Shown: positions 63,512-64,000 of the stretch, one piece after another | Layout: each line of letters opens with the position of its first letter | Numbering within the stretch: the stretch's first letter is position 1 | Assembly (NCBI RefSeq): GCF_003316765.1 | Contig: NZ_NIJF01000089.1 | Coordinates: 78,968-142,967, forward strand | Direction of reading: 5' to 3' | Origin: Bacillus sp. P14.5 | GTDB taxonomy: Bacteria > Bacillota > Bacilli > Bacillales > Bacillaceae_B | Length of the DNA stretch: 64,000 nucleotides | Position numbers and translations under genes: made by a program | Notes under the pieces: generated by a model | What the model saw: the letters and a program-made list of their open reading frames with translations, nothing else | What the model was told of the DNA's origin: nothing | Databases searched by the model: none

Positions 63512-64000
63512 GAGCGACCGAGCCTAGGTCGTGACATATAACGGGTGGGATTCCCGTCGAGAAAGAACTAGCCATTCACTCGTAGCGAGTCTTGGAGGGC
63601 AAAGTGGTAACACATTGCCTTTAAGCGTAGACAGCGAGGTAGTGGGCCGTAAACTAACTGGTTGAAGGGATTGAGCTCCGAAAACGCGCATTATTTAGGA
63701 AGGCCGATATTTTCGGGAGTATAGAAGGCAACATTGTTATTCACGTTAGCGGCAAGAGAATAACAACTTCCTCGGAGTCGATGACCTCGGCACGCTATAC
63801 ATTGATATGTTACGGCAACTCGGGAGATCCTTTAGGTCTTTTGCCGAAGAACCGGCAAGAGTAATGACGAACAAGCGATAATAAAGTGAGGGTTGTCAAA
63901 TGCCTAAAGGAAGTCGGATAGGGATATAGTACCTATGAAGTCGGTCAACGCTGATGGAGGGAAGGTTCCTACCTGTCATTGCCCTTGAACGGGAAACATT
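63512..64000 (+). mobile_element. Group II intron, 5' part (runs off the window)
   Basis: Begins GAGCGACC, close to the GUGCGACC-type start of bacterial group II introns, and immediately folds as GCGACC/GGTCGT. Further recognisable intron stretches: ATATAACGGGTGGGATTCCC, GTGGGCCGTAAACTAACTGG, and near the end GAAGTCGG- and GGAAGGTTCCTACC-like regions normally found before the maturase gene. CGGGAG at 63714 and 63821 could pair with the upstream CTCCTG (63506-63511) as EBS1-IBS1. The maturase ORF is expected beyond 64000. Confidence 0.78.

Overview
This window is a stretch of chromosome from a low-GC, endospore-forming Bacillaceae. Spore genes are present (sspE, sspK, a pdaA-type deacetylase, ypzG-like and yfhD/yfhE-type small proteins). 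Many neighbours follow the yfk-yfj-yfh-yga gene order that I recall from Bacillus subtilis: yfkM, yfkK, yfkI, yfkH, yfkF, yfkD, pdaA, yfjP, yfjO-type methyltransferase, yfhE, yfhD, yfhF, recX, yfhH, sspK, yfhJ, yfhP, mutY, yfhS, fabL, sspE, ygaB, ygaC, ygaD. Ribosome-binding sites are strong, TTG and GTG starts are common, and most operons end in good hairpin terminators. No rRNA, tRNA or CRISPR array was seen. A sodium-type flagellar stator (motPS) beside an AGCS-type amino-acid symporter hints at sodium bioenergetics.

Layout. 1-5.5 kb: chemoreceptor (cut by the window edge) behind a BMP-type binding lipoprotein, two SurA/PrsA-like lipoproteins, a DUF1906 protein, a hotdog thioesterase. 5.6-11.1 kb: MFS transporter, aminopeptidase, and the divergent nsrR/hmp nitric-oxide module with two operators. 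11.2-13.4 kb: repeats and an IS110-family element. 13.4-19.5 kb: second chemoreceptor, motPS, AGCS symporter. 19.7-25.8 kb: flavin monooxygenase plus methyltransferase pair, then yfkM/K/I/H, interrupted by repeats. 25.8-34 kb: P-type ATPase, yfkF, OsmC, stress proteins, yfkD and a broken NERD gene. 34-45 kb: class I fumarase, pdaA, DNA glycosylase, RNA methyltransferase, the yfh cluster with recX. 45-55 kb: sortase with its substrate, yfhP, mutY, fabL, sspE, ygaBCD. 55.5-61.2 kb: a complete peptide ABC transporter operon. 61.4-64 kb: fosB, two small unknown genes, repeats, and the 5' part of a group II intron running off the right edge.

The most unusual content is intergenic. Six regions carry tandem arrays of five unrelated sequence families that share nearly the same period, 51-53 bp (about five helical turns). 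In three families the unit folds as an 8-9 bp stem around a 13-nt loop. There are also two 358-bp copies of a terminal-inverted-repeat element, two copies of a second TIR element of about 185 bp, a recurring GGGACTGTCCC hairpin, a group II intron nested in the same repeat family, and a tight cluster of DnaA-box-like sequences at 40.0-40.1 kb.

A caution on sequence quality: five coding regions (SurA-like lipoprotein, IS110 transposase, motS, yfhP, mutY) each need a one-base change in an A/T homopolymer to be restored, four of them in the same direction (one A missing). Uncorrected sequencing indels are a serious alternative to real mutations. Two other genes (NERD protein, SAM methyltransferase) carry in-frame stops. 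All family names come from motif recognition by eye; no database search was run.
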